Part shown: positions 36,604-45,776 of the stretch, piece after piece
Numbering within the stretch: the stretch's first letter is position 1
Layout of the letters: every line of letters starts with the position of its first letter
DNA from: Sphingobacterium bovisgrunnientis
GTDB lineage: Bacteria > Bacteroidota > Bacteroidia > Sphingobacteriales > Sphingobacteriaceae
Length of the DNA stretch: 64,000 nucleotides
Reading direction: 5' to 3'
Assembly (NCBI RefSeq): GCF_009829085.1
Contig: NZ_WUQY01000009.1
Coordinates: 42,730 to 106,729 of the forward strand
Position numbers and translations under genes: made by a program
Notes under the pieces: model-generated
The model's database searches: none
The model's input: only the letters and a program-made list of their open reading frames with translations
What the model was told of the DNA's origin: nothing

Positions 36604-38178
36604 TTAATATTTTGAAGCTAATTCTTTAGCTACTTTTTCTAAAACGTCTGTTAACTCATCTGAGAATTTACCAGCTTTTAATGCTGATAATACTTCTGGA
36701 TGACGTTGCTCTAATTGCGTCAAGTATTCCTCTTCGAATTGACGTACTTTGTTCACTGGAACATTACGCAACAATCCTTTTGTACCTGCATAGATGATAG
36801 CTGTTTGCTTTTCAACTGATACTGGTGAGAATTGACCTTGTTTTAAGATCTCAACGTTACGAACACCTTTATCTAATACTGATTTAGTAGCTGCATCTAA
36901 ATCCGAACCGAATTTAGCGAAAGCTTCCAACTCACGGTATTGTGCTTGATCTAATTTTAATGTACCAGATACTTTCTTCATCGACTTAATCTGTGCGTTA
37001 CCACCCACACGTGATACCGAGATACCTACGTTGATCGCTGGACGGATACCTGCATTGAATAAGTTAGACTCTAAGAAGATCTGACCATCCGTGATTGAGA
37101 TTACGTTAGTAGGGATATATGCGGATACGTCACCTGCTTGTGTCTCGATGATAGGAAGAGCTGTCAATGAACCACCACCTTTTACTAAGTGCTTGATAGA
37201 CTCAGGAAGGTCATTCATGTTACGAGCGATATCATCAGAAGAGTTGATTTTCGCTGCACGCTCTAATAAACGAGAGTGAAGGTAGAAAACGTCACCTGGA
37301 TAAGCCTCACGACCTGGAGGACGTTTCAATAATAATGACACCTCACGGTAAGCTACCGCTTGTTTTGATAAATCATCATATACGATCAATGCTGGACGAC
37401 CTGTATCACGGAAGAATTCTCCGATAGCAGCACCCGCCATTGGCGCGTAGAATTGAAGTGGAGCAGGATCAGCAGCAGAAGCAGCAACTACAACCGTATA
37501 AGCCATAGCGCCTCTTTCCTCCAATACACGTACGATATTAGCTACTGTAGAGTTCTTTTGACCAACTGCAACATATATACAGAATACTGGTTGACCAGCA
37601 TCATAAAATTCTTTTTGATTGATGATAGTATCGATACATACCGCTGTTTTACCAGTTTGACGGTCACCGATTACTAACTCACGTTGTCCACGACCTACAG
37701 GAATCATCGCATCGATAGCTTTGATACCAGTTTGTAATGGCTCAGTTACTGGCTGACGGTAGATAACACCAGGAGCTTTACGCTCGATAGGCATTTCATA
37801 AGTTTCGCCAACGATAGGTCCTTTACCATCAATTGGTTGACCTAAAGTATTAACTACACGGCCAAGCATACCTTCACCTACTTTAATAGATGCGATACGA
37901 TTTGTACGTTTGATTGTATCACCTTCTTTGATTTCATCTGAAGGACCTAAAAGTACAACACCTGCGTTGTCTTCTTCTAAGTTTAATACAATACCTTGTA
38001 ATCCGTTTGAAAATTCAACCAACTCACCTGATTGAACTTTTGTTAAGCCGTAAACGCGAGCAATACCGTCACCAACTGTAAGCACGGTACCTACTTCCTC
38101 TAATTCGGCCTCTGACTTAAAGCCTGACAATTGCTCTCTTAGAATTGCCGAAACTTCATCTGGTCTTACCTCTATCAT
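36604..38178 (-). CDS. atpA: ATP synthase F1 alpha subunit
   Basis: Non-catalytic nucleotide-binding subunit of F1. The N-terminal beta-barrel starts [17 protein letters not shown]. The P-loop reads [10 protein letters not shown], with the flanking [20 protein letters not shown]. Conserved [20 protein letters not shown] and [20 protein letters not shown] are present, and [12 protein letters not shown] carries the alpha-subunit arginine finger region. At 524 residues it is full length. The catalytic partner beta (atpD) and epsilon (atpC) are not in this operon. Confidence 0.98.
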   Translation of the reverse strand: MIEVRPDEVSAILREQLSGFKSEAELEEVGTVLTVGDGIARVYGLTKVQSGELVEFSNGLQGIVLNLEEDNAGVVLLGPSDEIKEGDTIKRTNRIASIKVGEGMLGRVVNTLGQPIDGKGPIVGETYEMPIERKAPGVIYRQPVTEPLQTGIKAIDAMIPVGRGQRELVIGDRQTGKTAVCIDTIINQKEFYDAGQPVFCIYVAVGQKNSTVANIVRVLEERGAMAYTVVVAASAADPAPLQFYAPMAGAAIGEFFRDTGRPALIVYDDLSKQAVAYREVSLLLKRPPGREAYPGDVFYLHSRLLERAAKINSSDDIARNMNDLPESIKHLVKGGGSLTALPIIETQAGDVSAYIPTNVISITDGQIFLESNLFNAGIRPAINVGISVSRVGGNAQIKSMKKVSGTLKLDQAQYRELEAFAKFGSDLDAATKSVLDKGVRNVEILKQGQFSPVSVEKQTAIIYAGTKGLLRNVPVNKVRQFEEEYLTQLEQRHPEVLSALKAGKFSDELTDVLEKVAKELASKY

Positions 38179-38232
38179 TTTACTTCGTATAAGGGGTTTT
38201 AGATTCTATTAACTTTTACTACATCAATGTGA

Positions 38233-38778
38233 TTAAACACCTTGATTGAAGAAATGTCTTTCTAATTTATTTAATTTTCCAGCAATACTCTCATCCAATT
38301 GCTTATCGCCTACTTTAATGATAAATCCACCAATCAATGATGTATCTACTTTATTCGTAAGGATAACATTCGCATTTATTTGTTGAGCAATTGTATTGCC
38401 TAAAGATTGTACATTAGCTGCAGACAATGGTTGTGCTGAAATAACTTCAGCTTTCACGATACCTTTCAATTCGTTGTATTCACGAACAAACTCTAAAGCT
38501 GTAGCGTATACTAATTCGCCACGACCTTTGCGTACCATGATATCGAAGAATGTAGACACTTCTGCACTTACTTTTCCTTCGAATAATGCTTTTAAGATAT
38601 TTTGCTTCTTATCTGTTTTTACGATAGGATTCGCCAATACAGCTTTCAATTCCGAACTAGATTTGATTACTTTCGCAACCTCTTCCATCTCGGCTTTCAC
38701 CTGCTCTAACGTACCTTTCTCTTTTGCCAAATCCAAAATAGATTTAGCATATCTCGAAGCAACTTTGAATACTGACAT
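38233..38778 (-). CDS. atpH: ATP synthase F1 delta subunit
   Basis: Peripheral stalk subunit (OSCP homologue), 181 residues. It opens with VASRYAKSILDLAKEKGTLE and contains LANPIVKTDKKQNILKALF and the C-terminal VDTSLIGGFIIKVGDKQLDESI, all typical. It sits between atpF and atpA, the standard order. A 12-base direct repeat (CTAGTAATATTA at 38802-38813 and 38825-38836) lies in the short gap before it and overlaps the atpF stop. Confidence 0.95.
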   Translation of the reverse strand: MSVFKVASRYAKSILDLAKEKGTLEQVKAEMEEVAKVIKSSSELKAVLANPIVKTDKKQNILKALFEGKVSAEVSTFFDIMVRKGRGELVYATALEFVREYNELKGIVKAEVISAQPLSAANVQSLGNTIAQQINANVILTNKVDTSLIGGFIIKVGDKQLDESIAGKLNKLERHFFNQGV

Positions 38779-38833
38779 TTTATAAAATTAAAAATTAAAA
38801 ACTAGTAATATTAAAAAGCTAACGCTAGTAATA

Positions 38834-39334
38834 TTAGTTTAATTTCACGTCTTTCAACAAGTCAGACACTAATGCTTCTTGTTTACCTTGGTCTTCAAAT
38901 TCTTTAGTCAAAACTTTGCGTGCGATGTCTAATGACAATGCAGACACTTGGTTTTTAACTTCTGCCAACGCTTTTAATTTTTGATCTTCGATCTCACGTT
39001 TTGCAGATTCAATTAATTTTGCACCTTCAGTTTGCGCAGATAACTTTGCTTCCGTAACGATTTTATCCTTCAACTCTTTTGCTTCTTTCAAGATTGCGTC
39101 ACGTTCTTCGCGTGCTTCTTTCAACAATTGCTCGTTTTCGTTAGTCAAACGTGCCATTTCCAATTTAGCTTTCTCTGCAGAAGCCAAAGCATCAGAAATC
39201 CCTTTTTCACGTTCCTCTAAAGCATTAACGATAGGTGTCCAAGCAAATTTTCCTAAAATAAAGATTACAATCAATAAGATAATTAATTGCCAAAAGAACA
39301 AACCGTATGAGAACTGATTAATTAATGCGTCCAT
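38834..39334 (-). CDS. atpF: ATP synthase F0 b subunit
   Basis: A 166-residue peripheral stalk protein. One N-terminal membrane helix (FFWQLIILLIVIFILGKFAW) is followed by a long charged coiled coil rich in Lys, Glu and Ala, as expected. The VNALEEREKGISDALASAEK segment is typical of b subunits. It is preceded by a 114-base gap containing a strong hairpin after atpE. Order and length are normal. Confidence 0.95.
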   Translation of the reverse strand: MDALINQFSYGLFFWQLIILLIVIFILGKFAWTPIVNALEEREKGISDALASAEKAKLEMARLTNENEQLLKEAREERDAILKEAKELKDKIVTEAKLSAQTEGAKLIESAKREIEDQKLKALAEVKNQVSALSLDIARKVLTKEFEDQGKQEALVSDLLKDVKLN

Positions 39335-39390
39335 TATATTTGCTTATAAAATATGAATTTTTCTATTTGTTGTCTTTAATTTTTTGTTTT

Positions 39391-39427
39391 AAACATGACT
39401 TACAACCAACCGTTGCAAGTCATGTTT
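39391..39427 (-). other. Intercistronic mRNA hairpin after atpE
   Basis: On the minus strand AAACATGACTTGCAAC pairs with GTTGTAAGTCATGTTT (16 bp, one G-T) around a GGTTG loop. It is followed by A-rich rather than T-rich sequence, so it is not a standard terminator. It lies 22 bases after the atpE stop and could protect or process the atpE message. Confidence 0.65.
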
Positions 39428-39448
39428 AGATCTTTTAATCAACTTGGA

Positions 39449-39637
39449 TTATTTACCTAAGATTAAAGCACCGAATGCTAAACCTTCTACTAAGGCACCA
39501 ATGATGATCATCGCAGTTTGAATTTTACCAGCTGCCTCAGGTTGACGAGCGATAGCTTCCATTGCAGAACCACCGATTTTACCTAAACCTAAACCTGCAC
39601 CGATTACGATTAAACCTGCTCCAATTAAATTGTACAT
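39449..39637 (-). CDS. atpE: ATP synthase F0 c subunit
   Basis: A 62-residue hairpin of two membrane helices that forms the proton-driven rotor ring. Helix 1 is Gly-rich (LIGAGLIVIGAGLGLGKIGG), the polar loop reads ARQPEA and helix 2 carries the ion-binding Glu in GALVEGLAFGAL. The residue after Glu is Gly and no Gln/Ser/Thr sodium set is seen, which favours H+ over Na+. It is at the short end for the family. Confidence 0.95.
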   Translation of the reverse strand: MYNLIGAGLIVIGAGLGLGKIGGSAMEAIARQPEAAGKIQTAMIIIGALVEGLAFGALILGK

Positions 39638-39674
39638 AATGATTTATTTATAAAAATTTAACAAAAAATTCTGA

Positions 39675-40757
39675 TTAATGATGCGCGTGCTCTTCTACAG
39701 CCATACCAATGAATAGTGATGACAACATCGTGAAGATAAACGCTTGTAAAAATGCAACTAACAATTCTAAGAAGAATAAGATCAATGTCAACAACATAGA
39801 CACACCGATACTACCTCCCACTGTTAATTGTTGTTGGAATAAATAAACGATAGCAATCAAACCCATTACTACAGAGTGACCTGCAGTGATGTTAGCGAAA
39901 AGACGCAACATCAATGAGAATGGCTTAGTAAACATCCCTAAAACTTCAATTGGAGCTAATACAATTTTGAATGGAACTGGTACACCAGGCATCCAGAAAA
40001 TGTGCTTCCAATAATCTTTGTTTGCTTTGAAATTCGTGATAAAGAAAGTAAACAATGCCAAACACAATGTAACGGAGATATTTCCAGTTACGTTAAATCC
40101 TATTGGCGTAAGCCCCATGATATTCAATAAGAAAATCAAGAAGAATACAGACAATAAATAAGGCATAAATTCTTTGTAACGGTGACCAATGTTTGGTTTA
40201 GCCATTTCGTCACGTACATATAATACTAAAGGCTCTAAGAAACGACCTACTCCAGTAGGAATTGCGTTCGCACCTTTTTTGTAAGTTTTAGCTAATGCAG
40301 TAAATCCTAAGAACAACAACAATGCAGCTAACATTAAACCTACTACGTTTTTCGTGATAGAAAAATCCCAAGGCTTTGCATTTGTTGGGTGATGCTCAGC
40401 ATCGTAGTTGATTGTTCCAGCAGCATCAGTTTTGTAAATCTTACCGTGGTAATTTTTGTAAAATTCACCATCTTTCTCGACTACACCGTTTCCTTTTTTG
40501 AACTCGCCAGAAGAAAACACTTTCAAACCACCATCAATCAAAATTACTGGCAATGGAAAACCTACATATTCTTCACCTTTTTTGAATAAAGTAAAATAGT
40601 GATCATCTTGCAAGTGATGTGCGATGTGCTCATTAATTTCTTGCGCTTGAGACTTTGGAGTTTCACCGTGTGCGTCTTCAGCAGCTAGAGATAAGAAAGG
40701 ATTGGCAGCAAATAAAATTACTGTTAAAAATAAAAGTGCTCTTTTAAGATTCACCAT
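39675..40757 (-). CDS. atpB: ATP synthase F0 a subunit
   Basis: Stator subunit with the half-channels for protons. The 360-residue protein carries an N-terminal signal-like segment (ALLFLTVILFAANPFLSLAA) and a His/Asp-rich extracytoplasmic region of about 120 residues, as in other Bacteroidota. The usual five or six helices follow. The essential Arg lies in SLMLRLFANITAGHSV, and the last helix pair includes ELLVAFLQAFIFTMLSSLF. A TATTTTTG element 35 bases upstream suggests an extra promoter inside the operon. Confidence 0.96.
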   Translation of the reverse strand: MVNLKRALLFLTVILFAANPFLSLAAEDAHGETPKSQAQEINEHIAHHLQDDHYFTLFKKGEEYVGFPLPVILIDGGLKVFSSGEFKKGNGVVEKDGEFYKNYHGKIYKTDAAGTINYDAEHHPTNAKPWDFSITKNVVGLMLAALLLFLGFTALAKTYKKGANAIPTGVGRFLEPLVLYVRDEMAKPNIGHRYKEFMPYLLSVFFLIFLLNIMGLTPIGFNVTGNISVTLCLALFTFFITNFKANKDYWKHIFWMPGVPVPFKIVLAPIEVLGMFTKPFSLMLRLFANITAGHSVVMGLIAIVYLFQQQLTVGGSIGVSMLLTLILFFLELLVAFLQAFIFTMLSSLFIGMAVEEHAHH

Positions 40758-40791
40758 TTTAGATTACTATTGAATAATGAAAAATTTTGTG

Positions 40792-40799
40792 CAAAAATA
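40792..40799 (-). promoter_or_regulatory. Candidate internal promoter before atpB
   Basis: TATTTTTG on the minus strand matches TAnnTTTG exactly and lies 35 bases upstream of the atpB ATG, in a 93-base gap. No -33 TTTG is clear. Confidence 0.4.
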
Positions 40800-40850
40800 C
40801 AACTTTATTTGGCATATAATATGTTTTACTTAAACTTTTTTATAAAAAGT

Positions 40851-41249
40851 TTACTGCGCATTATTTTCTTGATTAAGAGCCTTGAATGCCACAAAAACAT
40901 CGAAAATAAGGAACAGAAAAAACACAACTAAGAAATTATATTCAATAAAGTCATTTTCAAATTTATTTAAGCCATTTTTGATGTAAATGTAACTCGCAAT
41001 AGCATTAATTGTCATCAAAGCCAAAAACACAAAACCCAAACTTTTAGGCATTGCGTATTGTGTCAACAACGTCAATACGACTACAAATAAGGAAATCCCC
41101 ACACCAAAAGAATACATCCCCAACAGGGTATAATCCGTTTGCTCCCAGAAATGGTTAGTTTCTATTCCGTTTAATACTAAAGTATGTGCAAAATAAGACG
41201 CTACCCCAACGACGAGTAACATCACAATATATCTAATATAGTTATTCAT
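40851..41249 (-). CDS. Four-helix membrane protein of the atp operon (AtpI position)
   Basis: A 132-residue protein with four predicted membrane helices (about residues 6-25, 44-66, 70-92 and 106-122). It has no motif I can tie to a named family, but the position between atpZ and atpB is that of AtpI-type assembly proteins. Its start overlaps the atpZ stop by eight bases, so translation is coupled. A role in c-ring assembly or cation supply is inferred from position only. Confidence 0.65.
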   Translation of the reverse strand: MNNYIRYIVMLLVVGVASYFAHTLVLNGIETNHFWEQTDYTLLGMYSFGVGISLFVVVLTLLTQYAMPKSLGFVFLALMTINAIASYIYIKNGLNKFENDFIEYNFLVVFFLFLIFDVFVAFKALNQENNAQ

Positions 41250-41487
41250 TTTTACTTATTCGGTTGGCTTGTTTGATAAATTGAAATAATGATACCGTAA
41301 CACCCAACATGGTTAATCCTTTGGTCCACCAACCACCTTCGACTTGATACTTGCCATCCAGCCACTCTCCTAACAGATAAAAAACATAAATGGTCACCCC
41401 CATTTGAAATGGCATGGAAGTAAATACTAACCATTTATTCAGCTTAGAATCTTTCTTTTTATCTTTATTCGCTGTCAAAGCCTTCAA
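41242..41487 (-). CDS. atpZ: AtpZ/AtpI-family ATP synthase accessory protein
   Basis: An 81-residue protein with a Lys-rich N-terminus (NKDKKKDSKLNKWLVF) and two membrane helices (FQMGVTIYVFYLLGEWLDG and GLTMLGVTVSLFQFI), as in the ATPase gene 1 family. First gene of the operon. The start codon appears to be TTG at 41487, giving MKALTANKDKK; no upstream ATG in frame is seen. A -7 element TATATTTG lies 11 bases upstream. Confidence 0.8.
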   Translation of the reverse strand: MKALTANKDKKKDSKLNKWLVFTSMPFQMGVTIYVFYLLGEWLDGKYQVEGGWWTKGLTMLGVTVSLFQFIKQANRISKNE

Positions 41488-41497
41488 ATTAACCCAA

Positions 41498-41528
41498 CAA
41501 ATATATTACAATAAAGGCTTATCGCGAA
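41498..41528 (-). promoter_or_regulatory. Promoter of the ATP synthase operon
   Basis: On the minus strand, TTCG (41528-41525), a 19-base spacer and TATATTTG (41505-41498) match the TTTG-N19-TAnnTTTG arrangement with one base off at -33. It lies in the 48-base gap between the helicase stop and atpZ. Confidence 0.55.
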
Positions 41529-41535
41529 GACAATG

Positions 41536-43749
41536 CTAAACTTTAGTTTCTAACACTTTTTGACCAATCTTAATTTCTGGATAAGAATAATCATCACCTA
41601 AGATGATTTTGATTTGCGAAGAAGACTTTCCTTCGTTTGCTTTAAGGACATCAAGAATTCTATCCAGTTTTTTGAGATCGATCAATTCTTCAGCCTCAAT
41701 TTCTGTACCTACATAATGAATCAAATGCCCATACACCGTACCTTCGACCATTCCTCTTTTTTGCGCAATCTGCGCAATATCCATCCCATCCTGATACATA
41801 TCTAGCGTAATTTGCTTAGTATCTTTCTCTTCATTAACATCGTCGTCAGCTACTTTTACTGATTCATCTTTAACGACATTTATCTGCAATGGTAAATCAT
41901 CCAAGACTTGCTCTTTGGTCAATGCTTCCGCTATAGTCAGACAATGCTTCAAAACTTCATATTTACGTTTGAAATCCAGCAATAATGCTTTGACTTCTTG
42001 AATATATTTCTTCGTTCGCTTACGAATAGTCCAGTCTTCGATGTGTTTTTCGGTAGCTTTGAGAAGCTCCTCCTCCATTTTTGGCAAAAACCAATTGACA
42101 GCAGAAGTCGTGCGTTCACAAATTTTATGATAATCCAATGCTGCCTTGTCCGAAAGCATAACATGCAATTGCTGCATAAACTTATGCGCGACTTTCTCTT
42201 GCGTCTTAATAGACTGTTCTAACAAATAAAAGAACGAGACCACGCCTTCTTTGTTATCGATATTACGGTCTTTCAAACTTTCCTGCAGCTCACTTACAGC
42301 CTCAGTCAAGCTTGTCCAACGAAAACTTTGCAATAAAATCTGTCCAAGATAGGCGCGTTGACTATTTTTTAAAATTTCATCGACTTCATCTTCTTTCACG
42401 AGCTGCTTCATAAAATCCACAACTTGAAAATCCGTACGAATCGCATGTGGCGCAATTTTGGAACGTAGCACCAAACCTTCCAAACCCGTCAACCTACTCA
42501 GCGCAACATACACTTGTCCTGCTGCAAACGAAGTTCCGGCGTCGATAATTGCCTTTTCAAAAGTTAAGCCTTGGCTTTTGTGAATCGTAATCGCCCAAGC
42601 CAACCGCAACGGAAATTGAGAAAACGTACCCAATACCTCTTCTTCTATCTTGTCTTCTCCCTTATTGTACTTGTATTTGATATTTTCCCAAGTTTCTCGA
42701 CGGACAACCACATCTTCGGAACCGTCCTTAAAACCTACTAAAACCTGATGTTTGTCTAAATTTAGTTCTTTGACAACACCTATCTTGCCATTAAAATATT
42801 TACGATCTTCGCCTGTATCATTCTTAATGAACATCACTTGTGCGCCAAGCTTTAGTGTTAACGTTTCCTCCGTCGGATAAGCTCCTTGCTGAAAATCATC
42901 TTTCACGACCGCTTTAACATTATGCATCTTACCCGAAAGCTTCGCCAATTCCTCTTGGTTAATTTGATCCGCTAATCGATTATGTGATGTTAATGTAATG
43001 TATTGTTCGTTTTTCTCGGGAACAAATTCCTCTTTATAATGTGCATTCAATTCCTCCAAATCCTGCTGATCACACTCATTATTTCGAATATTATTTAGGA
43101 CAGAGATAAACTTATCGTCACTTTGTCTATAAATGTGCTGAAGTTCTAGTTTAATCATTGGTGTAGCACGCAACACCTTTGCATTGAAGAAAAAAGGACT
43201 CGTATAATGATTGCGCAAAATCTGCCATTCTTGGTCTCTAACCACAGGTGGCAACTGGTACAAATCTCCGATAAATAGCACTTGAACACCACCAAAAGGA
43301 CGCATATCGCGACGAACAGACTTCAAAATCACATCAATTGCATCTAGCGTATCTGCACGCACCATAGATACTTCATCGATCACTAACATTTCCAACTCTT
43401 GCAAAATTGCTCGACGTTGTTTGGTTAATTTGATCGTGGAGAATAAACGATTTTTGTTATAAATATTATTGTCTTGCTCATCCCACTTCAACTCATAATC
43501 TTCTACAAAAACACCAAAAGGCAACCAGAATAAAGCATGCAAAGTTGTACCGCCAGCATTCATCGCAGCTACTCCAGTGGGTGCCGTGATTGCCATTTTC
43601 TTATAACAGTTTTCACGGATATATTTCAGAAAAGTAGTCTTTCCCGTTCCTGCCTTCCCTGTAAGAAAAAGATTTTGGTTGGTTTGATTGACAAAGGCAA
43701 CAGCCTTTTTGAAAATTAGATTATTTGCGTCGATCTTTTGTTCACTCAT
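41536..43749 (-). CDS. Pif1/RecD2-like helicase with C-terminal HTH domain
   Basis: A 737-residue SF1 helicase. Motif I is LTGKAGTGKTTFLKYI (residues 29-44), followed by TAPTGVAAMNAGGTTLHALF, Walker B-like LVIDEVSMVRAD, FIGDLYQLPPVV and the late LAWAITIHKSQGLTFEKAI with YVALSRLTGLEGLVL. The C-terminal 100 residues resemble a helix-turn-helix module (TLDMYQDGMDIAQIAQKRGM, then VYGHLIHYVG) also seen at the end of some RecQ proteins. It probably unwinds DNA in repair or replication. The linker is Asp/Glu-rich. A TATCTTTG element lies eight bases before its ATG. Confidence 0.88.
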   Translation of the reverse strand: MSEQKIDANNLIFKKAVAFVNQTNQNLFLTGKAGTGKTTFLKYIRENCYKKMAITAPTGVAAMNAGGTTLHALFWLPFGVFVEDYELKWDEQDNNIYNKNRLFSTIKLTKQRRAILQELEMLVIDEVSMVRADTLDAIDVILKSVRRDMRPFGGVQVLFIGDLYQLPPVVRDQEWQILRNHYTSPFFFNAKVLRATPMIKLELQHIYRQSDDKFISVLNNIRNNECDQQDLEELNAHYKEEFVPEKNEQYITLTSHNRLADQINQEELAKLSGKMHNVKAVVKDDFQQGAYPTEETLTLKLGAQVMFIKNDTGEDRKYFNGKIGVVKELNLDKHQVLVGFKDGSEDVVVRRETWENIKYKYNKGEDKIEEEVLGTFSQFPLRLAWAITIHKSQGLTFEKAIIDAGTSFAAGQVYVALSRLTGLEGLVLRSKIAPHAIRTDFQVVDFMKQLVKEDEVDEILKNSQRAYLGQILLQSFRWTSLTEAVSELQESLKDRNIDNKEGVVSFFYLLEQSIKTQEKVAHKFMQQLHVMLSDKAALDYHKICERTTSAVNWFLPKMEEELLKATEKHIEDWTIRKRTKKYIQEVKALLLDFKRKYEVLKHCLTIAEALTKEQVLDDLPLQINVVKDESVKVADDDVNEEKDTKQITLDMYQDGMDIAQIAQKRGMVEGTVYGHLIHYVGTEIEAEELIDLKKLDRILDVLKANEGKSSSQIKIILGDDYSYPEIKIGQKVLETKV

Positions 43750-43757
43750 ATCTTCTA

Positions 43758-43765
43758 CAAAGATA
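43758..43765 (-). promoter_or_regulatory. -7 element of the helicase gene
   Basis: TATCTTTG on the minus strand matches TAnnTTTG exactly, eight bases upstream of the ATG. The leader would be only a few bases long. Confidence 0.45.
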
Positions 43766-43873
43766 TACTAATGTCTAAGAATAAGTATTTCTATATTAAT
43801 TTTTAAATTTTCGAAAAATTTTGTGGATATTAGTTCATAATAAAATTTTAAAAAACTTAAATAAATTCTTACT

Positions 43874-44380
43874 ATGGCATATGTTGATAAAAGTGAGTTA
43901 TTCAATCAAATTCAGGAAAAACTAGATGGCTTGGGTTTCTCTATAGAAAGTATAGATCAATCTAGACCATGGGGAGGTTTTTTTGTAATTGACGAAAGTC
44001 AAGCTCAAAAATTCGCAAATGAATTTTTTGATGGTTTAGATACACAAGAGCTTAAGATTTCAGGAAAATTAAGTCCAAAAATTCTTATAGTGGGTCCGAA
44101 TAAGCGTTTATCGTGGCAATACCACCACCGTCGTGCTGAAATCTGGCGTGTAATTCGTGGGGAGGTTGGTGTCGTAACTAGTCCAGATGACGATGAGCAT
44201 GAGTTAAAAATACTGAAAGAAGGTGATTTTATACGTCTTTCACAAGGTCAGCGCCATAGATTAGTTGGTTTAGCCGAATATGGTGTAGTCGCAGAAATAT
44301 GGCAACACACTGACGCAGTTAATCCTTCGGATGAAGATGATATAGTGCGTGTTCAGGATGATTTTGGAAGATCCATTTAA
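43874..44380 (+). CDS. Cupin protein, mannose-6-phosphate isomerase type II-like
   Basis: A 168-residue single-cupin protein with SRPWGGFFVIDESQ, KILIVGPNKRLSWQYHHRRAE (metal-binding HH), IWRVIRGEVGVV and LKEGDFIRLSQGQRHRLVGL. The pattern is close to the C-terminal cupin of mannose-6-phosphate isomerase/GDP-mannose pyrophosphorylase proteins and to phosphoheptose-type cupins. Isomerase activity is possible but unproven. It is monocistronic, divergent from the helicase and convergent with the NamZ-like gene. Confidence 0.75.
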   Translation: MAYVDKSELFNQIQEKLDGLGFSIESIDQSRPWGGFFVIDESQAQKFANEFFDGLDTQELKISGKLSPKILIVGPNKRLSWQYHHRRAEIWRVIRGEVGVVTSPDDDEHELKILKEGDFIRLSQGQRHRLVGLAEYGVVAEIWQHTDAVNPSDEDDIVRVQDDFGRSI

Positions 44381-44394
44381 AAAAAAATAACGAA

Positions 44395-44421
44395 AAGCCG
44401 AGAAATTACCATTCTCGGCTT
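44395..44421. terminator. Bidirectional terminator after the cupin gene
   Basis: A 10-bp stem AAGCCGAGAA/TTCTCGGCTT (44395-44404 with 44412-44421) has a seven-base loop and A- and T-rich flanks. Confidence 0.88.
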
Positions 44422-44429
44422 CTTCATTT

Positions 44430-45632
44430 TTAAGGATATAATAAATATTTCTTACGCATTTTCTTATAAGAAGAAATCCCTGGTTCCCAAGTTTTTCTGA
44501 TTCGTTGCTCACTCCAACCAGCTGCCAACTGTTTTTTAAATTCTCCATCTCCGATCAAAAAATCAATATTTCCGATTTGTCTGCTTATGCTTCTGTCAAA
44601 AAACTTGTCTTTGTTTGGATGGTTATTATACAGCTCAATCATCCAAGAGAGATTTATCTTCTTACTTTTCACTAATTTCTCCAAATCATAATTACGTAAA
44701 TCCAAACCATAGCATACTTGATCCTGAAATACAGGATCTTCAGCCATCCCTGGTTTACTAACTGGTGTGAAACTAAAAGAATATTTATCCTTCAACATTG
44801 GGCCACCAATAATCGTAAATGGAAAATCTGTACCACGACCATGATTCAATGCAACACCTTCAAATAAACACGTTGATGGATAAAGCAAAATACTTTGTGC
44901 TGTATTCAAATTTGGCGATGGATTGACAGGTAATTCATACAACATACTGTGTTTGTAGCCTTCCATTGGAATCACTTCCAAATCACACTTAATATTATTT
45001 ACCATCCAACCTTCACCATTGACCATTAGTGCAAATTCTCCCAATGTCAAGCCATGCACCACAGGAATAGGGAATTGCCCTATGCCGGATTTATATTTCA
45101 TATCCAATATTGGTCCATCGATAAAATAGCCATTTGGATTTGGGCGATCCAGTATCATGACCGATATACCATTTTCAGCACAAGCTTCCATCACATCACG
45201 CATGGTATTCATAATGGTATAAAATCGGCAGCCGACATCTTGAATATCAAAAATCATCAGATCCACATCCTTTAGATCTTCTTTGCTTGGCTTCTTCTTA
45301 TTGCCATACAAGGAAACGATTTTTAATCCTGTTTGAATATCAACCTCGTCATTCACGGTAGTGCCATTACTTGCATTACCTCTAAAACCATGTTCTGGTC
45401 CAAATACTTTTACGATATTAATACCAAGCTTCTGCAAGCTATCAACCAAGTGCGATTTCCCAAGTATTGTTGTTTGATTGGCAACTATAGCAACACGCTT
45501 CCCTTGTAGCTTTGGTAGATAAAATGAAGTCCGCTCAGCAGCTGTTTTTATTTTCGCATTGTCGTACTTTATTTGGGCAAATGAAGACATTACGAATCCA
45601 AGCAGCATACAAATGATTAAGATTCTTTTCAT
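44430..45632 (-). CDS. DUF1343/NamZ-like exo-N-acetylmuramidase
   Basis: A 400-residue exported protein with a signal peptide ending SSFAQ (residue 20). Family DUF1343 marks are RVAIVANQTTILGKSHLVD, FGPEHGFRGNASNGTTV, VSLYGNKKKPSKEDL, MIFDIQDVGCRFYTIMNTM and LDRPNPNGYFIDGPILD. Related proteins (NamZ) release N-acetylmuramic acid from the non-reducing end of peptidoglycan fragments, so a role in cell-wall recycling in the periplasm is likely. It appears to stand alone with no other mur-recycling gene next to it. Confidence 0.88.
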   Translation of the reverse strand: MKRILIICMLLGFVMSSFAQIKYDNAKIKTAAERTSFYLPKLQGKRVAIVANQTTILGKSHLVDSLQKLGINIVKVFGPEHGFRGNASNGTTVNDEVDIQTGLKIVSLYGNKKKPSKEDLKDVDLMIFDIQDVGCRFYTIMNTMRDVMEACAENGISVMILDRPNPNGYFIDGPILDMKYKSGIGQFPIPVVHGLTLGEFALMVNGEGWMVNNIKCDLEVIPMEGYKHSMLYELPVNPSPNLNTAQSILLYPSTCLFEGVALNHGRGTDFPFTIIGGPMLKDKYSFSFTPVSKPGMAEDPVFQDQVCYGLDLRNYDLEKLVKSKKINLSWMIELYNNHPNKDKFFDRSISRQIGNIDFLIGDGEFKKQLAAGWSEQRIRKTWEPGISSYKKMRKKYLLYP

Positions 45633-45747
45633 TAGGCATGTATTAATTGATTAAGATTTAAATATAACAACTTTAATATTCTTTTTGTAGTTTATTGATG
45701 TAACTTTTCGCACATCTTAATTCCTCTCTTTATCGGTATTTTTTTTA

Positions 45748-45755
45748 TATTTTTG
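45748..45755 (+). promoter_or_regulatory. -7 element of parE
   Basis: TATTTTTG matches TAnnTTTG exactly and lies 21 bases before the parE ATG. The region is T-rich, so a chance match is more likely than elsewhere. Confidence 0.4.
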
Positions 45756-45776
45756 CTTCAAATTTTTGGATAAATC

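Noticed and set aside
38396..38785. 129-codon frame opposite atpH
   Set aside because: Shadow of the delta subunit gene; no start signal or family.
38802..38836. 12-bp direct repeat CTAGTAATATTA between atpF and atpH as an insertion footprint
   Set aside because: Only 35 bases in total, AT-rich, no mobile gene between the copies; more likely a small local duplication.
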